From UBA4732 sp002404095 (lineage in GTDB: Bacteria > Planctomycetota > Planctomycetia > Gemmatales > Gemmataceae), in contig DAIPWT010000007.1 of NCBI GenBank assembly GCA_036783645.1, positions 1-64,000 of the forward strand: a stretch of DNA of 64,000 nt. Direction: 5' to 3'. Under the pieces are notes generated by a model that saw only the letters and a list, made by a program, of their open reading frames with translations, was not told where the DNA came from and searched no databases. Positions 15,435 to 23,717 of the stretch are shown here, piece by piece. The position numbers and the translations under genes were made by a program. The number at the start of each line of letters is the position of its first letter. Position 1 is the first letter of the stretch.

Positions 15435-16313
15435 TCAGTCAATGATCTTGCTGAGCGGATATTCCACAATGCCGCGCGCCCCGGCCTGTTTGAGCTGCGG
15501 CACGATATGACGGACGGTATTCTCGTCGATGATGGTGTTGATCGCCACCCATTCCGGATCGGAAAGGGAGGAAATCGTCGGCTTCTGTAGCGCCGGCAGA
15601 ACCGCAACGACCGCTTGCAACGCCGCGGCCGGCACGTTCATCATCAGGCCGACCTTGCCCTCCGCCGCCATCGCCCCTTGCAGCATCATTACCAAATCGT
15701 CGATCTTCTGGCGCTTCCACGGGTCGGCGTAAGCGGCGTGATTGCTGATAAAACGTGTGGTGCTTTGCATCAATTCGGCCACGATCCGCAGATTGTTGGC
15801 GCGCAGAGAACTTCCCGTCTCCGTTACCTCCACGATAGCATCGGCCAAGCGCGGCGGCTTGACTTCGGTGGCGCCCCAACTGAATTCGACGTGGGCTTCG
15901 ACGCCATTCTGCTTCAGCCAGCGCCGGGTTAGGCTGACGACCTCCGTGGCAATGCGCTTGCCTTGCAGATCCTTGACGCCGCGCACCGGCGAATCCTCCG
16001 GCACGGCCAGTACCCAGCGCACGGGCCGTCGGCTGACTTTGCTAAAGATCAGTTCCGCCACTTCTTTCACGTCGGCTTCATTCTCCATGATCCAGTCGTG
16101 GCCGGTCAGGCCGCAATCGAGAGAGCCGTCCGCCACATAGCGCGGCATCTCCTGGGCGCGGATAAGCGTACACTGTATTTCGGGATCGTCAATGGAGGGA
16201 TAATAGCTACGACTGGCGAAGGTGATCTTATAACCGGCCTTGCGGAAGAGGTCGCCGGTCGCCTCCTGGAGGCTGCCGGCGGGGATGCCGAGTTTGAGGG
16301 ACGGGCCGTTCAT
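15435..16313 (-). CDS. hisG: ATP phosphoribosyltransferase HisG (long form)
   Basis: A 292-residue enzyme for the first step of histidine synthesis (ATP + PRPP to phosphoribosyl-ATP). Marks are 'LKLGIPAGSLQEAT' at the N-terminus, 'DCGLTGHDWI', and PRPP-loop 'DAIVEVTETGSSLRANNLRIV'. The final about 75 residues ('LMMNVPAAALQAVVAVLPAL') form the regulatory domain of the long, HisZ-independent form. It overlaps the upstream hisI by 4 bases (ATGA), so the order is hisI-hisG. Confidence 0.95.
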   Translation of the reverse strand: MNGPSLKLGIPAGSLQEATGDLFRKAGYKITFASRSYYPSIDDPEIQCTLIRAQEMPRYVADGSLDCGLTGHDWIMENEADVKEVAELIFSKVSRRPVRWVLAVPEDSPVRGVKDLQGKRIATEVVSLTRRWLKQNGVEAHVEFSWGATEVKPPRLADAIVEVTETGSSLRANNLRIVAELMQSTTRFISNHAAYADPWKRQKIDDLVMMLQGAMAAEGKVGLMMNVPAAALQAVVAVLPALQKPTISSLSDPEWVAINTIIDENTVRHIVPQLKQAGARGIVEYPLSKIID

Positions 16314-16684
16314 TTCTTGTACACCGCCTTGGGATCGAAAACGCGCTCGCCGACGACCACTAACTCGTCCCCTTCGACGCGGCGAAAGAAGCAGCTGGAG
16401 TAGCCTTCGTGACAGGCCGCGCTGCCCACTTGATGGACCTTAAGTAAGACCGTATCAGCGTCGCAGTCGATGTAAATCTCGCGGACTTCCTGGACGTTAC
16501 CGCTCTCCTCGCCTTTGCGCCAGAGGCGGTTGCGGCTGCGGCTGAAGTAGACGGCCCGGCGCGTACGAACGGTTTCTTCGTAAGCCTCACGGTTCATCCA
16601 GGCCAGCATGAGAACGGCGCCGGTATCGGCATCCTGGGCGATGGCCGGTATCAACCCGCCGCCTTTGTCGAAGTCGATGGTCAT
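16310..16684 (-). CDS. hisI: Phosphoribosyl-AMP cyclohydrolase HisI
   Basis: A 124-residue single-domain cyclohydrolase of histidine synthesis. Family marks are 'GAVLMLAWMNREAYEETVRT', 'YFSRSRNRLWRKGEESGN', the metal site 'DCDADTVLLKV' and 'CHEGYSSCFFR'. It lacks the HisE pyrophosphohydrolase domain that is fused in many bacteria, so HisE must be encoded elsewhere. It overlaps hisG by 4 bases; no other his genes are in the window. Confidence 0.95.
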   Translation of the reverse strand: MTIDFDKGGGLIPAIAQDADTGAVLMLAWMNREAYEETVRTRRAVYFSRSRNRLWRKGEESGNVQEVREIYIDCDADTVLLKVHQVGSAACHEGYSSCFFRRVEGDELVVVGERVFDPKAVYKK

Positions 16685-16703
16685 AGCTCATCCAATAGAA
16701 AAA

Positions 16704-16793
16704 TTCACCACAAAGAACACAAAGAAGAAAGACCAGGAGATGCTCTAACGCTCTCGTATTTCCTTTGTGTTCTTTGTGTTCTTTGTGGTTAAA
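16704..16793. repeat. ACAAAGAACACAAAG palindrome
   Basis: The left arm (about 16704-16731) carries CCACAAAGAACACAAAGAA and the right arm (about 16759-16793) its complement with one extra unit. Together they form an AT-rich hairpin between apt and hisI. The arm is itself built from a direct repeat of ACAAAGA. Its base content differs sharply from that of the flanking genes. Confidence 0.8.
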
Positions 16794-16802
16794 CGTATTT
16801 AC

Positions 16803-17315
16803 CTAATATCGAATCAGGCTGAAAATCTCGTGCGGCTTGAGCTTCTCCGCGCCTTTCAGGAAACTCAGTTCGACAAGGAAGGCGCAGGCAACGACGCTTC
16901 CGCCCGCCTTTTCCACCAGCTGACAGCCGGCCCGCATCGTGCCGCCGGTTGCTAACAGATCGTCCACCAGCAGCACCCGCGCGCCCTTTACTACGCCGTC
17001 GGTGTGGACGTGCAACTCGGCGCTTCCGTACTCCAAGTCGTAGCTGAGTGAGTGCGTATGGAAGGGCAGTTTGCCCGGCTTGCGCAGTGGAATCAGCGGC
17101 TTGCGTAGGATCAGGGCCAGCGGCGCCGCGAATAGGAAGCCGCGCGCCTCGACGGCCGCCACGGCGTCCACCGGCCGGCCGCGATAGCGTTCGGCCATGC
17201 GGTCGATGGCGTATTGGAAGGCGGTCGGGTCGGCCAGCAGTGGCGTAATATCCTTAAAGAGGATTCCCGGCTTGGGGAAGTCGGGAATGTCGCGGATATA
17301 CTGGGTAAGATCCAT
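16803..17315 (-). CDS. apt: Adenine phosphoribosyltransferase
   Basis: A 170-residue purine-salvage enzyme (adenine + PRPP to AMP). The PRPP-binding motif 'VLLVDDLLATGGTM' is at residues 114-127. The N-terminal 'IRDIPDFPKPGILFKDITPLL' and the segment 'AVEARGFLFAAPLA' are typical of Apt. Length is normal. It stands alone between the AT-rich palindrome and the divergent GNAT gene. Confidence 0.96.
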   Translation of the reverse strand: MDLTQYIRDIPDFPKPGILFKDITPLLADPTAFQYAIDRMAERYRGRPVDAVAAVEARGFLFAAPLALILRKPLIPLRKPGKLPFHTHSLSYDLEYGSAELHVHTDGVVKGARVLLVDDLLATGGTMRAGCQLVEKAGGSVVACAFLVELSFLKGAEKLKPHEIFSLIRY

Positions 17316-17376
17316 TGCGGCGCCCTTGTTTCGCGTGGAAAGTTATGGATACGAGGTTTCCCAATCGGAGGCAACC

Positions 17377-17835
17377 ATGCCGTGGACGATACGCCAGGGG
17401 CGGCCGGCCGACGCTCCAACCATCGTGGAATTCAACCGCCGGTTGGCGATAGAGAGCGAAGGCAAGACTCTCGAGGCTGCAACGCTGGAGGCCGGCGTAA
17501 CGGCGGCGCTGGCCGACCCGACCCGAAAAGGGCCGTATTACCTTGCCGTGGACGACGAGAAAATCCTGGGCCAGCTCCAGATCACTTTTGAATGGAGCGA
17601 CTGGCGCAACGGCTGGTTTTGGTGGATTCAGTGCGTTTATGTGGTCGCCGAGGCGCGGCGAACAGGAGTATTCCGGTCGCTTTATGAGCATGTCGCGGCT
17701 TTGGCGCGACGCGACTCCGAAGTGATCGGGTTGCGGCTATACGTGGAACGCGACAACCACGCGGCCCAGAAAACCTATCAACGCCTGGGCATGGAGCAGA
17801 CGGCGTACTTGCTGCTGGAACAGTCGCCGGTGTGA
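17377..17835 (+). CDS. GNAT-family N-acetyltransferase
   Basis: A 152-residue GNAT. 'TIRQGRPADAPTIVEFNRRLA' is the first strand and helix, and 'WWIQCVYVVAEARRTGVFRSLYEHV' contains the acetyl-CoA loop in a variant R-R-x-G form. 'RLYVERDNHAAQKTYQRLGM' is the usual C-terminal motif. GGAGG lies just before the ATG at 17377; the upstream in-frame extension crosses the apt start region and is not supported. The acceptor substrate is unknown. Confidence 0.88.
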   Translation: MPWTIRQGRPADAPTIVEFNRRLAIESEGKTLEAATLEAGVTAALADPTRKGPYYLAVDDEKILGQLQITFEWSDWRNGWFWWIQCVYVVAEARRTGVFRSLYEHVAALARRDSEVIGLRLYVERDNHAAQKTYQRLGMEQTAYLLLEQSPV

Positions 17836-18097
17836 GCCGAGGTTTTCCCGCGGAGCCAAGGACGGTAGGATGGCGGGGAATGGCACGGGAGGGTGAAATC
17901 ATGTCAACCCCCTGTCAGGACGCGGCTAAACGGCTGACCGCGCCTCACGTCCCGCATGGGCGCTTCAATTTATCGCGGTTTCGCGCGGCGAGTGCAAAAA
18001 GACTCAAGACGCTGTTCCTTTGGACCGGGACGGCGGTCAGAATGGTATAGGTTCAGCCCATGCACTCTCGGCCGGACGCCGCCGTGCGGAAAGGTCG
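17836..18097. other. Intergenic stretch with a degenerate repeat arm
   Basis: No gene is supported. At 17909-17931 there is a degenerate single arm of the GTTTAGCCGCGAC repeat family (GACGCGGCTAAACG preceded by CCCTGTC). The rest should hold the promoter of the BON-domain gene. Confidence 0.45.
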
Positions 18098-18886
18098 ATG
18101 GCTATGTTCAACATCGTGCGGAAACCGAAAAGCCTCCCTTGGGTCGCCATTGCCGTGCTGACAATAGCGGTGTTTGGAGCGACCGCCGGCCTCGAATGGG
18201 CGGCCGAGCCGGCGCCTCCGCTGGCCGAAAAGAATCTCAGCTACCGCGACATTCAATTGACCGTACACGCTCGTAAGGCGTTGGCCGACGACACGGCAGT
18301 CGGGCCGGGGAATTTGGGTGTGCGCGTACAAAACAATGTGGCCGTGCTATGGGGGCCCATCTCTTCGGAAGATTTGAAGAAGCGCGCCGTGGAAGTCGTG
18401 AAAAAGGTCAAGGGCGTATACGAGGTGCGCGATGCGGACGTATATGTCGCCGCTGCTCTTCCGGTGGTCGAAACGGCGGCGCTGCCGCCGCCAATCCCGG
18501 CGGCCGATGCTCCGACCCACACGGAGTCGGCTTCACCCGACCCAGTTTCCGGTGCGATTCTATCGCTGACCAGCCGGTCGCCGGTGGAAGCGGCGCCGGC
18601 TCCGGTAGTCGTCCTGCAGGCGCCGCTGCCTCTGAATGGGTCGTCGCCAACGCAGACGGTTTCGCAGGCGCCGCCGGACGAGGGTCTGGAAGCGGCCGTG
18701 GATCGGGTCCGCCAGAACAATGAACGGTTCCGTCCGATCAACTGCCGGCTGGAAGGAGACGTAGTCGTCCTCCGGCCCGGCGACGGACAGGCGGAAGACG
18801 TGATGGCGTTCGCGCGGGCGATCTCTAGCGTGCCGGGACTGACGCGAATTGTCATCCTGAGTGGTGACGCCGCCGCACCGCGCTAA
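18098..18886 (+). CDS. BON-domain exported protein
   Basis: A 262-residue protein with an N-terminal membrane or signal segment ('LPWVAIAVLTIAVFGATAGL'). A BON domain follows at about residues 45-115 ('SYRDIQLTVHARKALADDT... VAVLWGPISSEDLKKRAVEVVKKVKGV'). A Pro/Ala-rich linker leads to a C-terminal module containing 'INCRLEGDVVVLRPGDGQAEDVMAFARAI', which resembles a second degenerate BON-like fold. BON domains bind phospholipid or other envelope surfaces, so it is probably periplasmic. GGAAAGG precedes the ATG. Confidence 0.75.
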   Translation: MAMFNIVRKPKSLPWVAIAVLTIAVFGATAGLEWAAEPAPPLAEKNLSYRDIQLTVHARKALADDTAVGPGNLGVRVQNNVAVLWGPISSEDLKKRAVEVVKKVKGVYEVRDADVYVAAALPVVETAALPPPIPAADAPTHTESASPDPVSGAILSLTSRSPVEAAPAPVVVLQAPLPLNGSSPTQTVSQAPPDEGLEAAVDRVRQNNERFRPINCRLEGDVVVLRPGDGQAEDVMAFARAISSVPGLTRIVILSGDAAAPR

Positions 18887-19037
18887 CCCGAGCAACCTCG
18901 GCCGGCTCCTGGCGCTCGTTAAGGTGCTTCATCTCGACGAGCATCGGCGCCGCGGCGCCCGGCGCAAGGGATGACGTGGACGCGGCCATGATGTTTTCAA
19001 GCTCCGTTTCTTGATTCCTTGGAACTCCGGTTCCGCT

Positions 19038-20687
19038 CTACATTTCCTTCAAGTACTCATGCACGAACTGGACCGCCATCGCCCCTTCGCCGACGGCCGA
19101 GGCGATGCGCTTGACGGAACCCGAGCGTACATCGCCGGCGGCGAACACGCCCGGCTTGCTGGTTTCGAGTAAAAACGGCTCGCGTCGATCATTCCAAGAC
19201 GGCGACCGAGCCAAGGCAGGCCCGGTGCGGACAAATCCTTTCGCGTCTTTCTCGATTTCCTTCGGCAACCAATCGGTGCGCGGAACGGCGCCGATGAAGC
19301 TAAACAGCGCCGGGGTTTGCAGCGTCTGATCTTTTCCCGTCTTGCTGTTCACGACCTCCACGGTAGTAAGATGCTCGTCGCCGGCAATCCGTCGGATGGT
19401 CGTGTTGGGGAGTATTTCGACATTTTTTGTCTGTTCGATCCGCCGGGCTAGGTAGCTCGACATGCTCTGCGATAAATCGTCGTTGCGGATCACCAGAAAC
19501 ACCTTGCGGGCGCGCCCGGCGAGAAAAACGACGGCCTGACCGGCCGAGTTGCCGCCGCCCACCACCACTACATCGGCGTCGCGACAGACTTGTGTTTCAT
19601 TGGGCGTGGCGGCGTAATAGACGCCGCAGCCCTCGAATTGTTTGCACCCATCGACCTCGAGCCGGCGGTAATCGATTCCGGTGGCGATGAGCAGGCACTT
19701 GGCGGCTACGGTTTCGCCGCTCATAAGCCGAAGGACCGGGTACGCCCTATCGAACGTCAGGCTGGCCACTTGCGCGGGAATGGTCAAGTGCGCCCCGAAC
19801 TTGTCGGCTTGCAAGGTGGCGCGATCCATTAAGTCGCTGCCAGTCATGCCCATGGGAAAGCCGAGGTAGTTCTCGATGCGTGCGCTACTGCCGGCCTGAC
19901 CGCCGGGCGCCGTGCGCTCAAGCACCACGGTATTAAGTCCCTCCGAAGCGCCGTAGACCGCCGCCGCCAGCCCGGCCGGCCCCGCCCCCACTACGGCGAG
20001 GTCGTATACCACCTGTTCCAAGGGTTGGCGGAGGCCGATGGCTTCCGCCAATTTAAGGTTCGTGGGGTTGCGCAACAGAACCTTGCCGGTCCACGCGACC
20101 ACCGGAGTGTCCTTCGCGCTGAGACCGAACTGTCTGAGGAGCTTATCCACCTCCGGGTCGGCTTCCAGATCCAACCAGGTGAATAGCACCCGGTTCAGGG
20201 CAAGGAAGTCGCGGACCCGAAAGGTGTCCTGCGAGTAGCGAGAGCCGATAACGCGCAAACCCGTAAAGGTTCCCGAATCGCGCACGAGCTGCCGCCGGGC
20301 GATGAACGCCTGGAGGATGAGGTCGCTCAGGTCCGGGCACTGGTTCAGAACCTGTCGCAGGGCGTCGGTTGACATTTCGTAAACTTCGCAATCGCTCCGG
20401 GCGACGGCGCTGACGATCGACCGCCTGCCGGTCAGGTGGGAAACGTCGCCGGTGAACTCGCCGGCCTTGTGGATTGCGACCGTTTTCGGCTTCTCGCCCG
20501 ATAGATCCAGAATCTCGACTTCACCGGACATGATGACGAAAAACTTGAAGTCGCGTTCGCCGATTTGGAAGAGCGTCTGTCCGACTTGATATTTCTTGAG
20601 CGTCCCGCCGGCGCACTTGCCCAGCGCGGCGATTTGGGCCTCGTCCAGCGTGGGAAAGGCGGCATCATGCAATCCGTGTTCGGTCAT
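19038..20687 (-). CDS. cNMP-binding / thioredoxin-like / thioredoxin reductase fusion
   Basis: A 549-residue three-part protein. Residues about 15-140 are a cyclic-nucleotide-binding domain ('GQTLFQIGERDFKFFVIMSGEVEIL'). About 155-235 look like a thioredoxin/glutaredoxin-type fold ('LNRVLFTWLDLEADPEVDKLLRQFGLSAKDTPVVAW') without a CxxC. About 243-549 are an FAD/NADPH reductase of the TrxR family ('VVGAGPAGLAAAVYGASEG', 'VVVVGGGNSAGQA', 'GVFAAGDVRSG'). The catalytic CxxC of true TrxR is replaced by 'YYAATPNE', so it should not reduce thioredoxin by the usual disulfide route. I chose the ATG at 20687. The UBP zinc-finger gene ends 2 bases upstream, so the two form an operon. Confidence 0.85.
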   Translation of the reverse strand: MTEHGLHDAAFPTLDEAQIAALGKCAGGTLKKYQVGQTLFQIGERDFKFFVIMSGEVEILDLSGEKPKTVAIHKAGEFTGDVSHLTGRRSIVSAVARSDCEVYEMSTDALRQVLNQCPDLSDLILQAFIARRQLVRDSGTFTGLRVIGSRYSQDTFRVRDFLALNRVLFTWLDLEADPEVDKLLRQFGLSAKDTPVVAWTGKVLLRNPTNLKLAEAIGLRQPLEQVVYDLAVVGAGPAGLAAAVYGASEGLNTVVLERTAPGGQAGSSARIENYLGFPMGMTGSDLMDRATLQADKFGAHLTIPAQVASLTFDRAYPVLRLMSGETVAAKCLLIATGIDYRRLEVDGCKQFEGCGVYYAATPNETQVCRDADVVVVGGGNSAGQAVVFLAGRARKVFLVIRNDDLSQSMSSYLARRIEQTKNVEILPNTTIRRIAGDEHLTTVEVVNSKTGKDQTLQTPALFSFIGAVPRTDWLPKEIEKDAKGFVRTGPALARSPSWNDRREPFLLETSKPGVFAAGDVRSGSVKRIASAVGEGAMAVQFVHEYLKEM

Positions 20688-20689
20688 AG

Positions 20690-20980
20690 TCACTCTCGCA
20701 AGTAAGGCGACGCGGATTCCGGCGCCTCCAATTGTAGTTGATCGACGTAGCACCAGGCCCACCGCTCGCCCGGCTCGAAGGACGCCATGACGGGATGTTT
20801 GGTGTGATGAAAATGTTTGGTGGCGTGGCGGTTCGGCGAGCTGTCGCAACAGCCGACGTGGCCGCAACTCAGACAGAGACGGAGATGAACCCAGGATGAG
20901 CCGGATTTCAGACACTCTTCACAGCCGTCCGGCGTGCGCGCGGGGACGGGTGTGATGCCGGCGATGTGTTGACATTCCAT
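20690..20980 (-). CDS. UBP-type zinc-finger protein
   Basis: A 96-residue stand-alone UBP-type zinc finger, a family best known from eukaryotic deubiquitinases. Cysteines and histidines are spaced as in the family: C3-x-H5, 'CEEC', 'CLSCGHVGCC' and 'RHATKHFHHTKHP'. It ends 2 bases before the start of the cNMP/TrxR fusion. The tight pair implies a shared function, perhaps with the finger as a partner or sensor of the reductase. Confidence 0.85.
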   Translation of the reverse strand: MECQHIAGITPVPARTPDGCEECLKSGSSWVHLRLCLSCGHVGCCDSSPNRHATKHFHHTKHPVMASFEPGERWAWCYVDQLQLEAPESASPYLRE

Positions 20981-21006
20981 GTTGAAGCTCCAGGAAGAAT
21001 TTAGGT

Positions 21007-21066
21007 TTGTCCTATATGTCCCATAAGTCCTATACGTCCTATAGGACTTATGAGACTTATAAGACC
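21007..21066. repeat. Palindromic decamer array, copy 2
   Basis: Decamers such as CCCATAAGTC and CCTATACGTC meet their mirror image (GGACTTATGAGACTTATA) to form an imperfect hairpin. It has the same units as the element at 12713-12785. It lies between the zinc-finger gene and the DJ-1-like gene. Confidence 0.8.
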
Positions 21067-21067
21067 C

Positions 21068-21628
21068 TTAATGTTTGCTCGCCACCAGGGCGCCGGCGAA
21101 CAGTTTGAGCATCGCCCGATTGAACGCGGGGATGTCCTTGGGTGATCGACTCGTCACCCAATTGTCATCCTCCACGACCTCCCGATCCACCCAGTTGCCC
21201 CCGGCATTGCGGATGTCGTCCTGGATGGTATGGTAGCTGGTCAGCGTCCGCCCGCCCACCAGGCCGGCCGACACCAATTCCCACGCGGCGTGACAAATGA
21301 CGGCGAACGGTTTGCCGGCGTCTTGCATCGACCGCAGGAACGACTGTACTTCCGGCTCCGTGCGCATTCGGTCGGCGTTGACGGCGCCGCCGGGGAGCAG
21401 GACTGCATCGAAATCCTCCGGGCTGGCGTCCTTGACGGCGCGATCGACTTTGACCTTTATGGTCTTGTCGATGTCGTTGCGAACTGCCTGGATTTCCCCG
21501 CTCTTGAGCGAGACGATGGTGACAACGGCCCCGGCGTCCTTGAGCGCTTTGACAGGCTCCATTAATTCGGGTTCCTCGAAACCGTCGGTAGCAAGAACGG
21601 CCACGCGCAAACCATTCAGCTTAGACAT
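21068..21628 (-). CDS. DJ-1/PfpI family protein
   Basis: A 186-residue class I glutamine amidotransferase-like protein of the PfpI/YhbO type. The nucleophile is C112 in 'AVICHAAW', and the partner glutamate lies in 'GFEEPEL' (E18/E19). The proteins of this group act as stress-response glyoxalases or deglycases. I chose the ATG at 21628 ('MSKLNGLRVAVLATDGFEE'), because the upstream extension is not family-like. Confidence 0.9.
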   Translation of the reverse strand: MSKLNGLRVAVLATDGFEEPELMEPVKALKDAGAVVTIVSLKSGEIQAVRNDIDKTIKVKVDRAVKDASPEDFDAVLLPGGAVNADRMRTEPEVQSFLRSMQDAGKPFAVICHAAWELVSAGLVGGRTLTSYHTIQDDIRNAGGNWVDREVVEDDNWVTSRSPKDIPAFNRAMLKLFAGALVASKH

Positions 21629-21780
21629 AATGATTCTCTTTAATAGATAAAATCGCGCCGTCCACAGCCGCGGCGCATTCTTCCGGTGAATTAAATCATG
21701 TCGCAAATACCGCGCCTATTCGCCGGATGGCAACGGCGTAGAATGTCATGAAGGCTTTTTAGGAATGAACAGGACCGTCC

Positions 21781-23259
21781 ATGCTAACTCTCGTCGAAGA
21801 ACTGGGCCTGAGCGGGTCGAATCTGGCGGGCCGCGTCCACCGGGCGCTGCACAAAATCCCTGAGTCGGAACTTCTCGGCCTATTGCAACGCATCGAGAGC
21901 GAAGCCGGCCGGCGGCATTTGGTCTACCTCCGCGACGGCAAAACCGAAGTGATCCGCGTGATGGCGTGCCCGTTGACGATCCTGCCCGACCAGCAGGCTT
22001 ACATCCATTTCGTATCGCTAACCATTCAAAATGCGCTCAAACGGCTGCCGGAGGTCTATTTCCAGGACGCCGCCGTGCGCGAAATCCTGCGCATCACGCC
22101 GGAAGAAGAGGAATGGCTGTCGAGTTGCTGGGGGCCGACCCACCGCGACAACAACCCGATCTTCGGCCGGCTCGACGCCGTGGTCGATTTCACCAGCCCC
22201 ATGTGGAAGGATTCGCTGCGCTTCGTCGAGCCGAACCTGAGCGGCATCGGCGGCCTGCACCTCACGCCGACCTGTGAGCATATCATTGCAGATGTGGTGT
22301 TGCCGGCCCTACGCGAACAGGACGCCGGGTTGCGATTGGAAATCGGCCAGGACATCCGTGAACTGCTCATGCACGAAGTGCGGGACCATCTGGAAAGCCT
22401 CGGCCGGCCGGCTCGGCACATATGCTTTGTCGAGCCAAAGTACGCCGGCAGCGGCCCCGACGAGCAAGAGGTGTTGGCCCGTTACTATCACGACCATCAC
22501 GGCCTCAAGGTCATGCACGCCGACCCCGCGGAACTGACGCTGCGCGACGGCGAAGTCTATTACGAAGGCAATGCCATCGACCTCGCCTACCGCGACTACG
22601 CCGTCTCCGACCTCAACGACCTGCGCCGCGCCGGCGTGGATATTGAGCCAATGCGGACCCTTTTTCGCCAAAACCGCGTGATCTCGTCCATCGCGGCCGA
22701 GTTGGACCAGAAGAGCCTATGGGAAGTTCTGACCGACCCTGAAATTATGCAGAAGCTTTTCAGCGCCGACGAGCGGCGCGTCTTCCGCCGGCATATTCTC
22801 TGGACACGGCTCGTCGCCGATCGCGCAACGCTGTTGCCCGATGGGCAGAAGGGCGGCTTGCTGGATTTCATGCGGCGCGAGCGGGAATCGTTGGTGCTGA
22901 AGCCCAATCGCTCCTACGGCGGTCAGGACGTGCTGATTGGCCCGTCGCTGACGGATTCGGAGTGGGCCGCCGCCGTTGATCGGGCGCTCGCCGACCCAGA
23001 GCGCTGGGTGGTGCAGCAATTGGCGAGCATCCCCGTGTCCTTGTTCCCCATTGCCGGGCCGGACGGGTCCGTACATGGCGAGCCGTTCCATGTCGTGATG
23101 GGCTTCGCACCGAGCCAGTACGGTGTGGCTATTGTGGGACGCGCTTCGCAAAGGCAGGTGGTGAACATCGCGCAGCGCGGCGGCATGTGTGCGGTACTAG
23201 TCGGCCAGGCGCCGGGTACGCTTCATGGGCCGGGTTCGTTTACCGATCCCGGCCTATGA
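21781..23259 (+). CDS. ATP-grasp-like protein of unknown role
   Basis: A 492-residue cytoplasmic protein. The C-terminal part contains an ATP-grasp-type nucleotide motif, 'LVLKPNRSYGGQDVLIG' (about residues 370-386), followed by 'WVVQQLASIP' and 'GEPFHVVMGFAPSQYGVAIVGRASQRQVVNIAQRGG'. The N-terminal 370 residues resemble the substrate part of circularly permuted ATP-grasp and glutathionylspermidine-synthase-like enzymes ('FTSPMWKDSLRFVEPNLSGIGG', 'HICFVEPKYAGSG'). It probably ligates a carboxylate to an amine using ATP. Substrate and pathway are unknown, and it has no partner gene. Confidence 0.65.
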   Translation: MLTLVEELGLSGSNLAGRVHRALHKIPESELLGLLQRIESEAGRRHLVYLRDGKTEVIRVMACPLTILPDQQAYIHFVSLTIQNALKRLPEVYFQDAAVREILRITPEEEEWLSSCWGPTHRDNNPIFGRLDAVVDFTSPMWKDSLRFVEPNLSGIGGLHLTPTCEHIIADVVLPALREQDAGLRLEIGQDIRELLMHEVRDHLESLGRPARHICFVEPKYAGSGPDEQEVLARYYHDHHGLKVMHADPAELTLRDGEVYYEGNAIDLAYRDYAVSDLNDLRRAGVDIEPMRTLFRQNRVISSIAAELDQKSLWEVLTDPEIMQKLFSADERRVFRRHILWTRLVADRATLLPDGQKGGLLDFMRRERESLVLKPNRSYGGQDVLIGPSLTDSEWAAAVDRALADPERWVVQQLASIPVSLFPIAGPDGSVHGEPFHVVMGFAPSQYGVAIVGRASQRQVVNIAQRGGMCAVLVGQAPGTLHGPGSFTDPGL

Positions 23260-23285
23260 AGTCGGTTGCTCGCTGAAACCGCGCG

Positions 23286-23627
23286 TTAAGGCTGCACAAA
23301 AGGTTTCGGCTTCGAGACGGCGCCGTCGCTCCTATCACCGAAGGATCGCGTCGCCCCGTAGAATGGCAGATTGAACACCGGGCGAATCTGCGGATTATTC
23401 GGATCGTTTACAGTCGGTGCGGCGTAAACGCGCGGGGCCACGCCCTGATAGACGCCCAGGGTCGTGAAGCCGCTGTTGAGATAGGGCACGGTAATATCGC
23501 CGCGCGCGCCCGGGTCGCGCGGCAAGACGGCCTTCTGACTCGGTACGCGATCCGCCTGAGCCGCGTTTGCCGTCACAAGGAATAGGCCGAGGACCAACGG
23601 TCCAACGGCCCAACACCAGCGGTGCAT
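23286..23627 (-). CDS. Small exported protein
   Basis: A 113-residue protein with a clear signal peptide ('WAVGPLVLGLFLVTANAAQA'). The mature part of about 90 residues is Pro/Asn-rich ('DITVPYLNSGFTTLGVYQGVAPRVYAAPTVNDPNNPQIRP'). I recognise no family. It converges on the ATP-grasp gene and is divergent from the acyl-CoA dehydrogenase-like gene. Confidence 0.6.
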   Translation of the reverse strand: MHRWCWAVGPLVLGLFLVTANAAQADRVPSQKAVLPRDPGARGDITVPYLNSGFTTLGVYQGVAPRVYAAPTVNDPNNPQIRPVFNLPFYGATRSFGDRSDGAVSKPKPFVQP

Positions 23628-23717
23628 CGCTTCTTCCCCCTGTTGGAGTTTCCGGTTTCCCGCCCGCCGCGGACGGGATGCTCTATCCTACCACTTTTTG
23701 TCACGAGAACGCCAGAA

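Noticed and set aside
18887..19037. Short frame between the BON gene and the TrxR fusion
   Set aside because: It reads into the BON gene on the opposite strand, has no ribosome binding site, and its product is not recognisable.
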